Assembly: GCA_938016265.1 (NCBI GenBank)
Contig: CALLWB010000081.1
Coordinates: 27,736 to 91,735, forward strand
Origin: an uncultured Saprospiraceae bacterium
Lineage (GTDB): Bacteria > Bacteroidota > Bacteroidia > Chitinophagales > Saprospiraceae
DNA: 64,000 nucleotides
Direction of reading: 5' to 3'
Under the pieces are notes generated by a model, which was not told the DNA's origin, did no database searches, and worked only from the letters and a program-made list of their open reading frames with translations. The position numbers were made by a program, and so were the translations under genes. Below are positions 43,374-51,775 of the stretch, in pieces; position 1 is the first letter of the stretch; each line of letters opens with the position of its first letter.

Positions 43374-43894
43374 TTTGGTTTCAATTTTGAAGGATTAAGT
43401 AAATTTACATAGGTAAATTAATGATCTATTTAATGTAAATGTGAATCGCTAGGAATTTATTGTGACTAACCTTCTTTGTTGTGTTTGGGTTTCAGGGTGC
43501 TTGAGGTCAATGTTTTATTGGATAAATGGTGATTTTTATAAATAGGAATTAATAGTATGCATAGTGTTGTGGCTTGAGTTGTGGGGGTGTTTTATAGGCA
43601 AAGGTGCAAAGGCGCAAGGTTTTTGGCGTCGAGGATGGATTGTACTGGAAGCCAGCCCAGTGGAAGCCAGCCCAGTGGAAGCCAGCCCAGTGGAAGTCAA
43701 GCCATTGGAAGTCAAGCCAGTTGATGCCAGCCCTGAGGAAGCCAGCCCAGTGGAAGCCAGCTCTGAGGAGTTAAGGCAAGTGGATGCCAGGCCCTTCATC
43801 TGATAGCAACTGTACTCTGTTTAGATAAATTGGATGTGCGTATGGCTCTGTATATATAGCACTTCTTGACGGGAATACCTTAGCCCTGCAATTC
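43374..43894. other. Gap between the fibre-like and SprB-like genes
   Basis: No credible gene. It holds a 15-bp minisatellite (43648-43797) and, just before it, the stretch GGCAAAGGTGCAAAGGCGC at 43600, a type of sequence I have often seen in Bacteroidota intergenic DNA. Reading frames exist through the minisatellite on both strands, but they are a consequence of the 15-base unit. Confidence 0.6.
43648..43797. repeat. 15-bp minisatellite, about ten units
   Basis: The unit GAAGCCAGCCCAGTG recurs three times exactly, then in variant forms (GAAGTCAAGCCATTG, GATGCCAGCCCTGAG and others). The 15-base length keeps frame in both directions; the minus strand would read GLAST pentapeptides and the plus strand EASPV. 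No start signal or conserved neighbour supports translation of either, so I treat it as non-coding. It is likely length-variable between strains. Confidence 0.8.
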
Positions 43895-46800
43895 CTAGGG
43901 GACATAAGAAACACGATTCCGATTATTCCAGGCCATACTCCGTTCTACAGAATCACAATAGCCGTCCAGACTGGAATCTTGAATAAGGTAGCCTTGTTGG
44001 TTTTTGAAATTCCAAATGTCGCTACGGTCGCCGCTGTCTATGCTGCCAGTTTGATTGACATCTCCAGAGAATAAACCGAACAATCCGCCTCCTAAATGCT
44101 TTTGAAGACTAATATTTAGCGGGCCATAGGTGGAACCAGTGGTAAAATCAACAGAAGAAATCTGATTTTCAACCAACTCAATAGAGCCGGGCGTCATTAT
44201 TCCTAAGTGGTTTCGGTGTTTAGCAACTATGAAATAATTGCCATCGGGGACATTCCTAAACAAGACTGCAGAATGCCCATCCACATCAACAACTTCTCCA
44301 TTGGCTTTAAGCAAAGCGGACCTTGTGGCTACCACGTCCGTAAAATCAATGGAAGATCGGAGTTCTAGAAACACCCAGTCTACTATGGCGTTGGGGCCAG
44401 TGATGTCTAGGATATGAGGGAGGATGCTTTCTTGCCCACTTCCTGCATTAGTATATCCTAAATTAGTGTAGGGTTCTATCTCCGGGATTAAGTTTGCCGC
44501 TCTTAAATTGTCCTGCATTAAGCCTGTTGAACTGTCAAACGGTCCTTCCAAAAATAGGGTAAGATCAAGCAACAAACCAGTTCTTTCTGCTGCTAGTGTG
44601 TTGACGACGGTATTGGTGATGACGGGGGCATTAAAATCAAAATAAATACCCACTGAATTTTCTATAGTCGTACCAATCGGCAGATTATCCTTGAGGTTGA
44701 TTTCAAAAATTGCATATCCGTGGCTTGCTGCCTCATTGACATTGCTGTCTGGCAGCATGATGTTTTCAAACAAAAATTCTAATACATTTCCTTCCAACAT
44801 ATCAACACTATAGCCATGACTCGCTCCAATCGGGCGAATAGTTTCTATATCCAGATTTGAATCTAAGGTATCTTTTATTGATACAGTAAATGCAGTATCC
44901 GTGCCTGTGTTTTGGAATCTAATATGGTAAAAGAAAGGCTTTTCAAAATCATAAATTTCTCCACCGAAAGGATCCTCGCAAGCTATGTTTTGTTTGTCAT
45001 TTGGATCGTAGGCACCTTGTATGGTTGAACAATAAACAAAGGTATTATTGGATGGGAAATCATCACCTATCAGGGGAGTTATTGTCAGCGTATCACAAAT
45101 TCTTCTTCCAAGTGGTCCATTTATTTTACCAGTATATGCTCGTTGAAGTAGTTGTGCAGAAGAGATATTTGCAGTAAAGGTTGCTGTCCTTGTCAGAGGA
45201 TTATAATTTGCCCCAGGACTATAAAAATTAGTAAGGTGTGGATTATGTACTAAAGTTATTACTGCACTTTCTGTATTTTGCCCACGATTAAAATAGTATA
45301 ACCTGGAATATCTTGTAAAACCGGGCCTGCTCGCAGAAGTACTGTGTGCTTTCACTCCAAGATCTTTGGAAAAACTACCTCTGAGGTAAAAATCTTGTTT
45401 ATGCCTAGAATAACTCGGTGCATCAATGAGCACTGTATCGGTGAGTGGACAACTTGTTGCTTGGTCTATTAGATTGATTAGCTTCAAAATATAAGTTCCT
45501 GTATCAACAACAAATAAATAGTTGCCATCCTGATCCGAAAAAGTGTAGATGGAGTCTATGCCATTTGTCAGCAACAGCATTTGATTTTCCTGGGGAACAA
45601 GATAGGATGCTAAACAACTTTGAAGATATTTATCATAATAAATGGTTCCTTCAATATCAACAGCACAAATCGAATCCTCCTCTAGGGAATAAGACCGGGT
45701 AGCTATACATTCTTTATTTTGATTTTCAATAGTTACGGAGTAGATTCCTGCAGACAAATTGGAGACTGTGCGAGAGGTTGCCCCATTACTCCATTGATAA
45801 GTTGTCCCATTATTAAATGTAGGATGAAAATCAATAGTAATTTCGCCATCAGCTGCACTGCAACTTGCTGGTTGAGAAAGAAGAACAGGGTCAAATGTAT
45901 TCTGTGTCACATAAAATTGATTGTAGTTGAAACATCCTCTCGAATCGGTAACAGTTACTGTGTTGAATCCTGGCAATAAACCAGTTGCAATGTTTGTAGT
46001 TTCTCCAGTCGACCATTGAAAAGTAAATGGAGCCAAACCATTTGTTAAACTAGCTGACGCTCTTCCTGTCTCTGGTGAACAATTATATATGTAATTTTTG
46101 AGCTTAGTGACTTTTGCTACTACATTCTGTTGATCTACAGAGACTTCAATGTTTCTTACATTTGTACAACCATAGGTACTTGTTGCCGAAACAGTATAAA
46201 TACCGGGACATAAATTATACAAGGTTGGTTGTGTACTTCCGGTGCTCCATTGAAAAGTGCTACCATTTGAATAGGCAGATACTGCCCCATCACAACTACC
46301 ACAAGTAGATTTAATGGTGTTATTAACACTTAAGCTAGAATATGGAAAGAAAGTAAAACTATATCCCTTAGAATCTGTGCACCCAACCCCATCTGTTACT
46401 GTTACTCTATTAGGAACTCCCTTAAAGTACAAATTGCTTGCTGTTTGCGTGGATTCTCCGTTGTCCCAAAGAAAAGTATACGGGGTTATTCCTCCAGTAA
46501 CATTTACAGTTGCTACACCGTTTGATGCTCCATGGCAATGTAATCCGGCCATGTCAATACTGCTTATTCCGAAATTCGCCATGCCTATATCAATTACATA
46601 GTCCGTTTCGCATTGATTGCCGTCTGTTAAGGTAACATGGTATGTCCCTTCGCAAAGGCCATTACGGTAACTAGATGTATTCCCATCTTCCCATAAATAG
46701 CTAACAGGTTGAGGTTTTCCTGAAGAGGAAAGATCTATTGTACCATCACAGTTCGGACAATTTGAATCTGTTTGGGATAGGATGATTATGTCTCCTGATG

Positions 46801-47314
46801 CATTTACTTTAGCAGTTGTGCTGCATCCATTGTCATCTGTAACAGTAGCTGTATGAATTCCACTAGACAGACCAGTACCAACTTGTGAAATTGATCCAGT
46901 ATCCCAATTATAGGTATAACCTGGTGTACCTCCGCTTGCAAAAATTAGTGCACTTCCATCAGATAAACCTGTACAGGATGCAGTCATCAACAAGGTTATT
47001 TCGGCAGAAAGTTCATCTGGTACGCCTACCAATACACTATCGGTTTCCACACAGCCATTCCCATCAAATACTGAAACATAATGCCATCCCCCTGTTAAGG
47101 AAGTGGCCATCAAATTAGTTTCCGAATTATCCCAGAGGTAGCTATATGGAGCCGTCCCGCCGGTATGAGTAACCGTAGCTTCGCCATCTCCCCATCCGTA
47201 TGCATTGTAGCAGGATAGATCTGAAATTAATACAGCAGTGGCATTAAATCCGGTGCATTGCGCATGCCCCAATTGGCATACAAAAAATAGTATAGCGGTG
47301 AATAATATTCTCAT
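43895..47314 (-). CDS. Giant SprB-repeat adhesin-like protein with dockerin-like tail
   Basis: A signal peptide (ending LGHAQ) precedes about seven SprB-type repeats over residues 25-545; units show GGTAPYSYLWDN, GWHYVSVFDGNGC, PYTFLWDNGE and similar. Residues 550-640 resemble a carboxypeptidase-regulatory sandwich (IEGTIYYDKYLQSC). Residues 765-905 form a DUF7619-type domain: GAYDPNDKQN, YHIRFQNTGTDTAF, SHGYAIFEI, GIYFDFNAPVITNT. From about 913 follows the module LDLTLFLEGPFDSS...VDWVFLELRSS...HRNHLGIM shared with four other proteins here. From 1083 there is a dockerin-like pair, GDVNQTGSIDSGD and a degraded SSLDGYCDSVE. No T9SS tail follows. SprB-family repeats serve in gliding or adhesion; a surface role is inferred. 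Confidence 0.82.
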   Translation of the reverse strand: MRILFTAILFFVCQLGHAQCTGFNATAVLISDLSCYNAYGWGDGEATVTHTGGTAPYSYLWDNSETNLMATSLTGGWHYVSVFDGNGCVETDSVLVGVPDELSAEITLLMTASCTGLSDGSALIFASGGTPGYTYNWDTGSISQVGTGLSSGIHTATVTDDNGCSTTAKVNASGDIIILSQTDSNCPNCDGTIDLSSSGKPQPVSYLWEDGNTSSYRNGLCEGTYHVTLTDGNQCETDYVIDIGMANFGISSIDMAGLHCHGASNGVATVNVTGGITPYTFLWDNGESTQTASNLYFKGVPNRVTVTDGVGCTDSKGYSFTFFPYSSLSVNNTIKSTCGSCDGAVSAYSNGSTFQWSTGSTQPTLYNLCPGIYTVSATSTYGCTNVRNIEVSVDQQNVVAKVTKLKNYIYNCSPETGRASASLTNGLAPFTFQWSTGETTNIATGLLPGFNTVTVTDSRGCFNYNQFYVTQNTFDPVLLSQPASCSAADGEITIDFHPTFNNGTTYQWSNGATSRTVSNLSAGIYSVTIENQNKECIATRSYSLEEDSICAVDIEGTIYYDKYLQSCLASYLVPQENQMLLLTNGIDSIYTFSDQDGNYLFVVDTGTYILKLINLIDQATSCPLTDTVLIDAPSYSRHKQDFYLRGSFSKDLGVKAHSTSASRPGFTRYSRLYYFNRGQNTESAVITLVHNPHLTNFYSPGANYNPLTRTATFTANISSAQLLQRAYTGKINGPLGRRICDTLTITPLIGDDFPSNNTFVYCSTIQGAYDPNDKQNIACEDPFGGEIYDFEKPFFYHIRFQNTGTDTAFTVSIKDTLDSNLDIETIRPIGASHGYSVDMLEGNVLEFLFENIMLPDSNVNEAASHGYAIFEINLKDNLPIGTTIENSVGIYFDFNAPVITNTVVNTLAAERTGLLLDLTLFLEGPFDSSTGLMQDNLRAANLIPEIEPYTNLGYTNAGSGQESILPHILDITGPNAIVDWVFLELRSSIDFTDVVATRSALLKANGEVVDVDGHSAVLFRNVPDGNYFIVAKHRNHLGIMTPGSIELVENQISSVDFTTGSTYGPLNISLQKHLGGGLFGLFSGDVNQTGSIDSGDRSDIWNFKNQQGYLIQDSSLDGYCDSVERSMAWNNRNRVSYVP

Positions 47315-47554
47315 GATTGGGTGTTCTTATTGAAATAAATTGTTATGGGTGTTATTCATATAAACGAAAATTCCTTTAAAAGCGCTGTCTATTATTAAAA
47401 ATATTTTGAGAACCAAGTGGATACTAATGTTTGTATACGAAATTGTGGTGGTTTTTATCTTTCGGATGTTTGTATTAATATTGATTCGCTACGAAGCCAA
47501 CATTGAAGGGGCTTCATAAAACAGGAGACTGTCTTTTGTTTATATAGGGAATTA

Positions 47555-47590
47555 GGTGGCCTGCCTTCCGACGCGCAGTAGGCAGGCAGG
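47555..47590. repeat. Dispersed GC-rich repeat, second copy
   Basis: GGCCTGCCTTCCGACGCGCA shares its core and preceding AATTA with 41575-41603 (TCTGCCTTCGGACGTGCAGC). The inner GCCTGCC and GGCAGGC arms form a hairpin (47558-47564 with 47579-47585). It is a dispersed extragenic element. Confidence 0.5.
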
Positions 47591-47694
47591 TCCGCTGAGG
47601 CTTTTTCGTAATTCACCTTAGAGGAAATGGAGCGGGTGATCGAATTTTTTAGATTATTGAACAGATTAGGGTCCAAAATTTTAACAAAAAAACG

Positions 47695-47702
47695 TACTTT
47701 TG
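47695..47702 (+). promoter_or_regulatory. -7 box of folK, TACTTTTG
   Basis: TACTTTTG is a perfect TAnnTTTG match preceded by the common TTTTAACAAAAA stretch. The predicted transcript start, about six bases on, coincides with the ATG at 47707, so the mRNA would be leaderless or start translation at the ATG at 47719. Confidence 0.55.
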
Positions 47703-47706
47703 CAGC

Positions 47707-48201
47707 ATGTCAGAACAGATGACCGTATTCCTGCATACAGGAACCAATTTAGGCAATCGAAAAAGGAATCTTAGCTGGGCTAAGTTGATGATCAATGAAC
47801 AGTTAGGGGCCATCCTGCAACAGTCTGCCGTCTATGAAACAGCTGCCTGGGGGGTGGAGAATCAGCCTGCCTTTTTAAATCAGGCGCTCGCGATCTCTAC
47901 GACGCTAGAGCCGGAGCAACTCCTGGAGAAAATTCATAGAATAGAAAATAAGCTGGGCCGGAAAAGACTACACCGATGGGCGGAACGAATTATCGATATT
48001 GATATTTTGTTTTACGATGATCAGGTGATCAATTCTCCTTGGTTGACGGTTCCGCATCCCAGGATGCAAACCCGGAATTTTGTGTTGCAGCCCTTGATGG
48101 AAATCGCTCCCAATATGATGCATCCTGTCTTAAATAAAACTATTACTGAATTGGCAAAAGCTTGCGATGACGGACTTTCCGTACGCCGAATGCACTCATG
48201 A
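47707..48201 (+). CDS. folK: 2-amino-4-hydroxy-6-hydroxymethyldihydropteridine pyrophosphokinase
   Basis: FolK (HPPK) transfers pyrophosphate from ATP to 6-hydroxymethyl-dihydropterin in folate synthesis, in the cytoplasm. The signatures are HTGTNLGNRKRNL at the N-terminus, SAVYETAAWGVENQPAFLN, and RWAERIIDIDILFYDD (residues 95-110), which supplies the magnesium-binding Asp pair, followed by VPHPRMQTRNFVLQPL. All conserved residues appear present. The length is normal. The ATG at 47707 may be replaced by that at 47719 given the promoter position. The next gene overlaps the last four bases (ATGA), indicating translational coupling with the kinase. Confidence 0.95.
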   Translation: MSEQMTVFLHTGTNLGNRKRNLSWAKLMINEQLGAILQQSAVYETAAWGVENQPAFLNQALAISTTLEPEQLLEKIHRIENKLGRKRLHRWAERIIDIDILFYDDQVINSPWLTVPHPRMQTRNFVLQPLMEIAPNMMHPVLNKTITELAKACDDGLSVRRMHS

Positions 48202-48878
48202 ACGAAGACAATAAAAACATATCCGCCTACAATTATATCGCAGTCGAGGGAAATATCGGCGCGGGAAAAACTACCCTTTGCAAAATGCTGGCAGCGGACT
48301 ACAACAGTAAGTTGGTTCTAGAGCAGTTTTCTGACAATCCGTTTCTGCCTATGTTTTACAAGGAGCCGGATCGGTATGGATTTACGGTAGAGCTGTTTTT
48401 TATGTCGGAGCGTTATCAGCAATTGCAAAAAAGCCTGGTGGAGCAGGATCTGTTTAAGAAAAATACGATTGCCGACTACTTTTTTATTAAAACCTTGCTT
48501 TTCGCGAATAAAACGCTTTCTGGTGAGGAATACCGTTTGTTCCAACGGTTTTTTAATATCCTGAATTCAAACTTTCCTAAACCTGATCTACTTGTTTATC
48601 TGTATCGGCCGATCAAGGATTTGTTACACAATATTAAGAAGCGGGGGCGGGAGTATGAGCAGGAGATTTCGGAAGAGTATTTGCAGAATATTCAGAACGC
48701 TTACCTGGATTATTTTAAGGTGGAGCAGGAGATTCCAATCTTGATTATTGATGTGAAGGATTTTAATTTTGTGGAGGAAGCGGGGTATTATGAGCAGATT
48801 AAGTCGTTTTTGCATCAGGAATATGAAGTTGGGGTGCACAAGGTGCATTTGGAGCGGTTAGTGGGCAAGGAAGAGTAA
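48198..48878 (+). CDS. Deoxynucleoside kinase
   Basis: The P-loop AVEGNIGAGKTTLC (residues 17-27), EQFSDNPFLPMF, the DRY-like IADYFFIKTL and the lid RGREYEQEI identify a deoxynucleoside kinase of the dGK/dAK type, which phosphorylates deoxynucleosides for nucleotide salvage in the cytosol. The protein (226 residues) is complete. The specific base cannot be read from the sequence. It overlaps folK by four bases, a common arrangement in Bacteroidota. Confidence 0.92.
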   Translation: MNEDNKNISAYNYIAVEGNIGAGKTTLCKMLAADYNSKLVLEQFSDNPFLPMFYKEPDRYGFTVELFFMSERYQQLQKSLVEQDLFKKNTIADYFFIKTLLFANKTLSGEEYRLFQRFFNILNSNFPKPDLLVYLYRPIKDLLHNIKKRGREYEQEISEEYLQNIQNAYLDYFKVEQEIPILIIDVKDFNFVEEAGYYEQIKSFLHQEYEVGVHKVHLERLVGKEE

Positions 48879-48974
48879 GCCATTGAACGCAAATGCGCCA
48901 AGATGTAAAGGTTTTGTCGCAATGGATACTCCGCGCGATTTTTGCATTTAAAAATAATTGATTCTTTCCTTTTC

Positions 48975-51245
48975 TTACAATCCCCCCTTCTTCAAAGAAA
49001 TCCTAAGCCCATTCTCATAGTCCAAATACAACTTACATTCCTTCACTTTCGGATTTTCTAGCAGCCATTTGGCGGTAGGAGAGACCACTTGATCTTCGAT
49101 GGCGCGTTGTAGGGGGCGGGCGCCGTATTTTTCGTCGAAGCCAGTGCTGGCGAGGTGGTTGCGGAGGCGGTCGGTGAATTGGGGCTTGAGTTGGCGTTTG
49201 GTGAAGCCTTCTCGTTTTTTGAGGGCGTTGAGTTCGATGGTGGTGATTTGTTTGACGTTTTCTTGGTTGAGGGAGTTGAAGACAACGACGTGGTCGATGC
49301 GGTTGACAAACTCGGGGCGGAAAAAGTTGGTGATGGCAGACTCGTATTTGGCGGAGTCTTCACCTCCAAAACCTATGGTGGTCCGATTGGAAGCGCCTAA
49401 GTTGGAGGTCATGATGATGATGGTGTTTCGGAAGTTGGTGGTTCGGCCGAAAGCGTCTACCAGGATGCCTTCGTCTAGTACGGTGAGTAGCGCATCGAAT
49501 ACGGAGGGGTGTGCTTTTTCTACTTCGTCGAGGAGTAAGACGGAAAAGGGGCGTTCGCGGATTTCCTGGACCAGTTTGCCTACTTCGTTGCCGGCGCCGA
49601 TGAAGCGGGCGATCATGCCGGGGTGCTGGAACTCGCTCATGTCAATCCGAATCAAGGGGGAGCGTTTTTGGCCTTTGCCGAAAAAGTAGTTGGCCAGCGC
49701 TTTTGCGCTTGCTGTTTTTCCGACGCCTGTTGGGCCGGCAAATAGCATGGTTGTGATTGGTTTGTAGGGGTTGTTGAGGCCTGCTTTGAAGATTTTTACG
49801 ACGCCACACATCTGCTTGATGGCGAGGGGTTGGCCGATGATTTTATTGGAAAAATGGGATTCCAGATCACTGCGATCCAATAACAAATCATCGCGGAGGA
49901 ATAACTTCGGCATTCCGGTTTGTTTGATGAAATTGCTGATGACTTCTTCCTTGGTGATACTTGCTTTTCGGAGGATCAGTGCTTCATTGACGCATTGTCC
50001 TAAAAACTTGACAGCTTTTCCCGGGAATTGTTCGTACGGATAATACCTTAGCAATAATCGATACGCCAATTCCAAAGCCTCTTTTTTGATTTTTATTTTC
50101 AAATTCAACGCGCAGTAGTCGGAGAATTTGGTGAGGATGTTTTGTATTTTTCTTTCTGGTAATTCGTTGATTTTAATGATTTGAAAATGCTCGACAAATC
50201 CGGGGAGGAGTCGGCGGATGCTTTCTAATTCGGTCGGGGTGAGTTCGCCAACGAGTTGTAGTTTGCCTTGTTGGATGAAGGACGCCAGGAAAGCTGCGAC
50301 GCTGTCTTCTGGTCCTTCGCCTCCAATTTGGAGTAGCCGGATAAAATCGACCATCCACAAAATGCCGTTGGCGGCTTGGAGGTCTTCGATCATGGCTTCG
50401 CAGGTTTCTTGCCATTCGCCGAGGTACTTTGCGGAGGCGGTCATCCGATGCGGGGTCATTTGCCAGAAAGTAAATTCTAATTTCTCTTTTTTTCCTTTGA
50501 TCGTTATTTTACGGATGGCTTGTTTGAGGACGGAGCTTTTTCCGACGCCATGGTTGCCGACGATCAGCAAATTGCTGCGGGTACCGATGAGTTTGTCGAT
50601 CACGTCTTCTACCTTTTGTTCTAATTCCCAGGCGGCATCCGGGAAGGCGGACATGTTGCGACGGATGGCTTTGGAGTGCGGATATCGGTCGGCGAGTTTC
50701 ATTAGGGTGGGGTAGGTGCGGACGTAGTCTTTATCCCAATTGTACTCGCGTTCTTCTTTTATTTTTAGGGTGACGGCGTCTAGTTTTGGTGGGCTGTACA
50801 ACATATATCGGTACAAGGCGTCTGGCGTAAAATTATTCAAAAAGTTCGTCGAAAAATGCGTCACCAACGATTTAAATTGGGCTTCGTCATAATAATAAAA
50901 ACTCCCATTAAACAGCGGCAAATGGCATTCAAAATACCCACTAGCGTTTTCTCCGTAGACGGCTACGACTGGTACTTTGACGGTTTCGTTGGCGGGGTAG
51001 GAGCCGTCTTCTTCTTTGTAAGTGGGTTGTATCTCAACGGGGATGACTTTGATTTTGGGATCGATGATGCCCATATACGGGTACTCGTCGTGCTTTTTAT
51101 ACTGTTTTTGCAGGTGCGCGGCGATGGTGTTCTTGATGCCTTTGAGGTCTTTGTCGACGACTTGATAGTTGGTACCTACTAGTACTCCGAGGACTGATTT
51201 GTCGGTTAGTTTGTAGTATAGTAAGGGGTAATTTTTTCTTTCCAT
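48975..51245 (-). CDS. Clp-type AAA+ ATPase with unusual N-terminus
   Basis: The C-terminal half is a ClpA/ClpB-like second AAA module with Walker A FAGPTGVGKTASAK (about residue 503), Walker B VLLLDEVEKAH (about 570), sensor IIIMTSNLGA and a D2 tail with GARPLQRAI. The first AAA module has Walker A GNHGVGKSS (about 228) but a weak Walker B: ILWMVDFIRL in place of the usual IDEIH, so the first ring may bind but not hydrolyse ATP. Residues 1-200 lack the Clp N-domain repeats and resemble nothing I know. There is no ClpB middle coiled coil, so this is not a ClpB disaggregase, and there is no IGF/L loop that I can identify, so pairing with ClpP is uncertain. It is the only minus-strand gene here and has no operon partner. 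Confidence 0.85.
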   Translation of the reverse strand: MERKNYPLLYYKLTDKSVLGVLVGTNYQVVDKDLKGIKNTIAAHLQKQYKKHDEYPYMGIIDPKIKVIPVEIQPTYKEEDGSYPANETVKVPVVAVYGENASGYFECHLPLFNGSFYYYDEAQFKSLVTHFSTNFLNNFTPDALYRYMLYSPPKLDAVTLKIKEEREYNWDKDYVRTYPTLMKLADRYPHSKAIRRNMSAFPDAAWELEQKVEDVIDKLIGTRSNLLIVGNHGVGKSSVLKQAIRKITIKGKKEKLEFTFWQMTPHRMTASAKYLGEWQETCEAMIEDLQAANGILWMVDFIRLLQIGGEGPEDSVAAFLASFIQQGKLQLVGELTPTELESIRRLLPGFVEHFQIIKINELPERKIQNILTKFSDYCALNLKIKIKKEALELAYRLLLRYYPYEQFPGKAVKFLGQCVNEALILRKASITKEEVISNFIKQTGMPKLFLRDDLLLDRSDLESHFSNKIIGQPLAIKQMCGVVKIFKAGLNNPYKPITTMLFAGPTGVGKTASAKALANYFFGKGQKRSPLIRIDMSEFQHPGMIARFIGAGNEVGKLVQEIRERPFSVLLLDEVEKAHPSVFDALLTVLDEGILVDAFGRTTNFRNTIIIMTSNLGASNRTTIGFGGEDSAKYESAITNFFRPEFVNRIDHVVVFNSLNQENVKQITTIELNALKKREGFTKRQLKPQFTDRLRNHLASTGFDEKYGARPLQRAIEDQVVSPTAKWLLENPKVKECKLYLDYENGLRISLKKGGL

Positions 51246-51775
51246 TGTTTGTAAGGTAGGGAATTTTTGAATTTTTTTTGGGGGATGGAGTGGGAATTTT
51301 GTTAGGTTTGAATATCGCGCAATATTGTTTTTTTTGAAATGTTTAGAATATTAGACTTCCTCAGTGGACACTAAGATAGATTTAGCATCATAAAGGTAAT
51401 TCGTTTTTCTAGATAGGCTTCTAAAGGCGATTTACCGCCTAGGACCGAATATTCCTAGCGTATTGTACCTACCATTGATACAATTAAAAATAAGGCTGTA
51501 CTCCATCCTGTTTGAACTTATTTTATGTTTGTGAAATTTAACATATAAGTGTATCTTTTATAAATTTTGATAAACTCTAGGGCTTGCCCAAAATTTTATG
51601 CTTAGTGAAGAAAAATCATGATAAAATTTAGTATGAATAAATTATTTAATTCTGTTTATTCCATGAATTTTTATTGAGGAACTTCAAAAACTCCCAACAA
51701 AAACATATCCAACAAAATTTTCCCTACCTTCATACCATAAACCACTGCTAACTAACTAACTAACTGACCACCAAA
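51246..51775. other. Divergent intergenic region with G-poor leader
   Basis: No gene. It holds an inverted repeat (AGGCGATTTACCGCCT at 51425-51440, adjacent to CCTAGG..CCTAG). From 51681 to 51840, only five of 160 bases on the plus strand are G, covering the leader and signal sequence of the 51776 gene. A CTAA tetranucleotide repeat lies at 51748-51764. Confidence 0.6.
51748..51764 (+). repeat. CTAA microsatellite before a start codon
   Basis: Four consecutive CTAA units end 12 bases before the ATG at 51776. Length change by slippage would shift the spacing between leader and start codon, not the frame. Confidence 0.6.

Larger units (their letters stand above)
47315..47706. other. Divergent region between the adhesin and folK
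   Basis: No gene. At 47555-47590 it holds GCCTGCCTTCCGACGCGCAG followed by GTAGGCAGGCAGG, an element related to 41585. Shortly before folK is the -7 box at 47695. Small repeats GGGTGTTCTTATTGAAATAA near 47320 look like leader sequence of the adhesin. Confidence 0.55.

Noticed and set aside
43648..43797. CRISPR array
   Set aside because: Units are 15 bp and contiguous with no spacers, and no cas gene is near.
43536..43803. Pentapeptide-repeat protein on either strand (GLAST or EASPV units)
   Set aside because: The frames are produced by the 15-bp minisatellite; there is no upstream promoter or signal and no non-repeat domain. Treated as non-coding VNTR.
49058..50715. Long plus-strand frames inside the AAA ATPase gene
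   Set aside because: The minus-strand frame has all the Clp motifs; the others are shadows of its GC-rich codon use.
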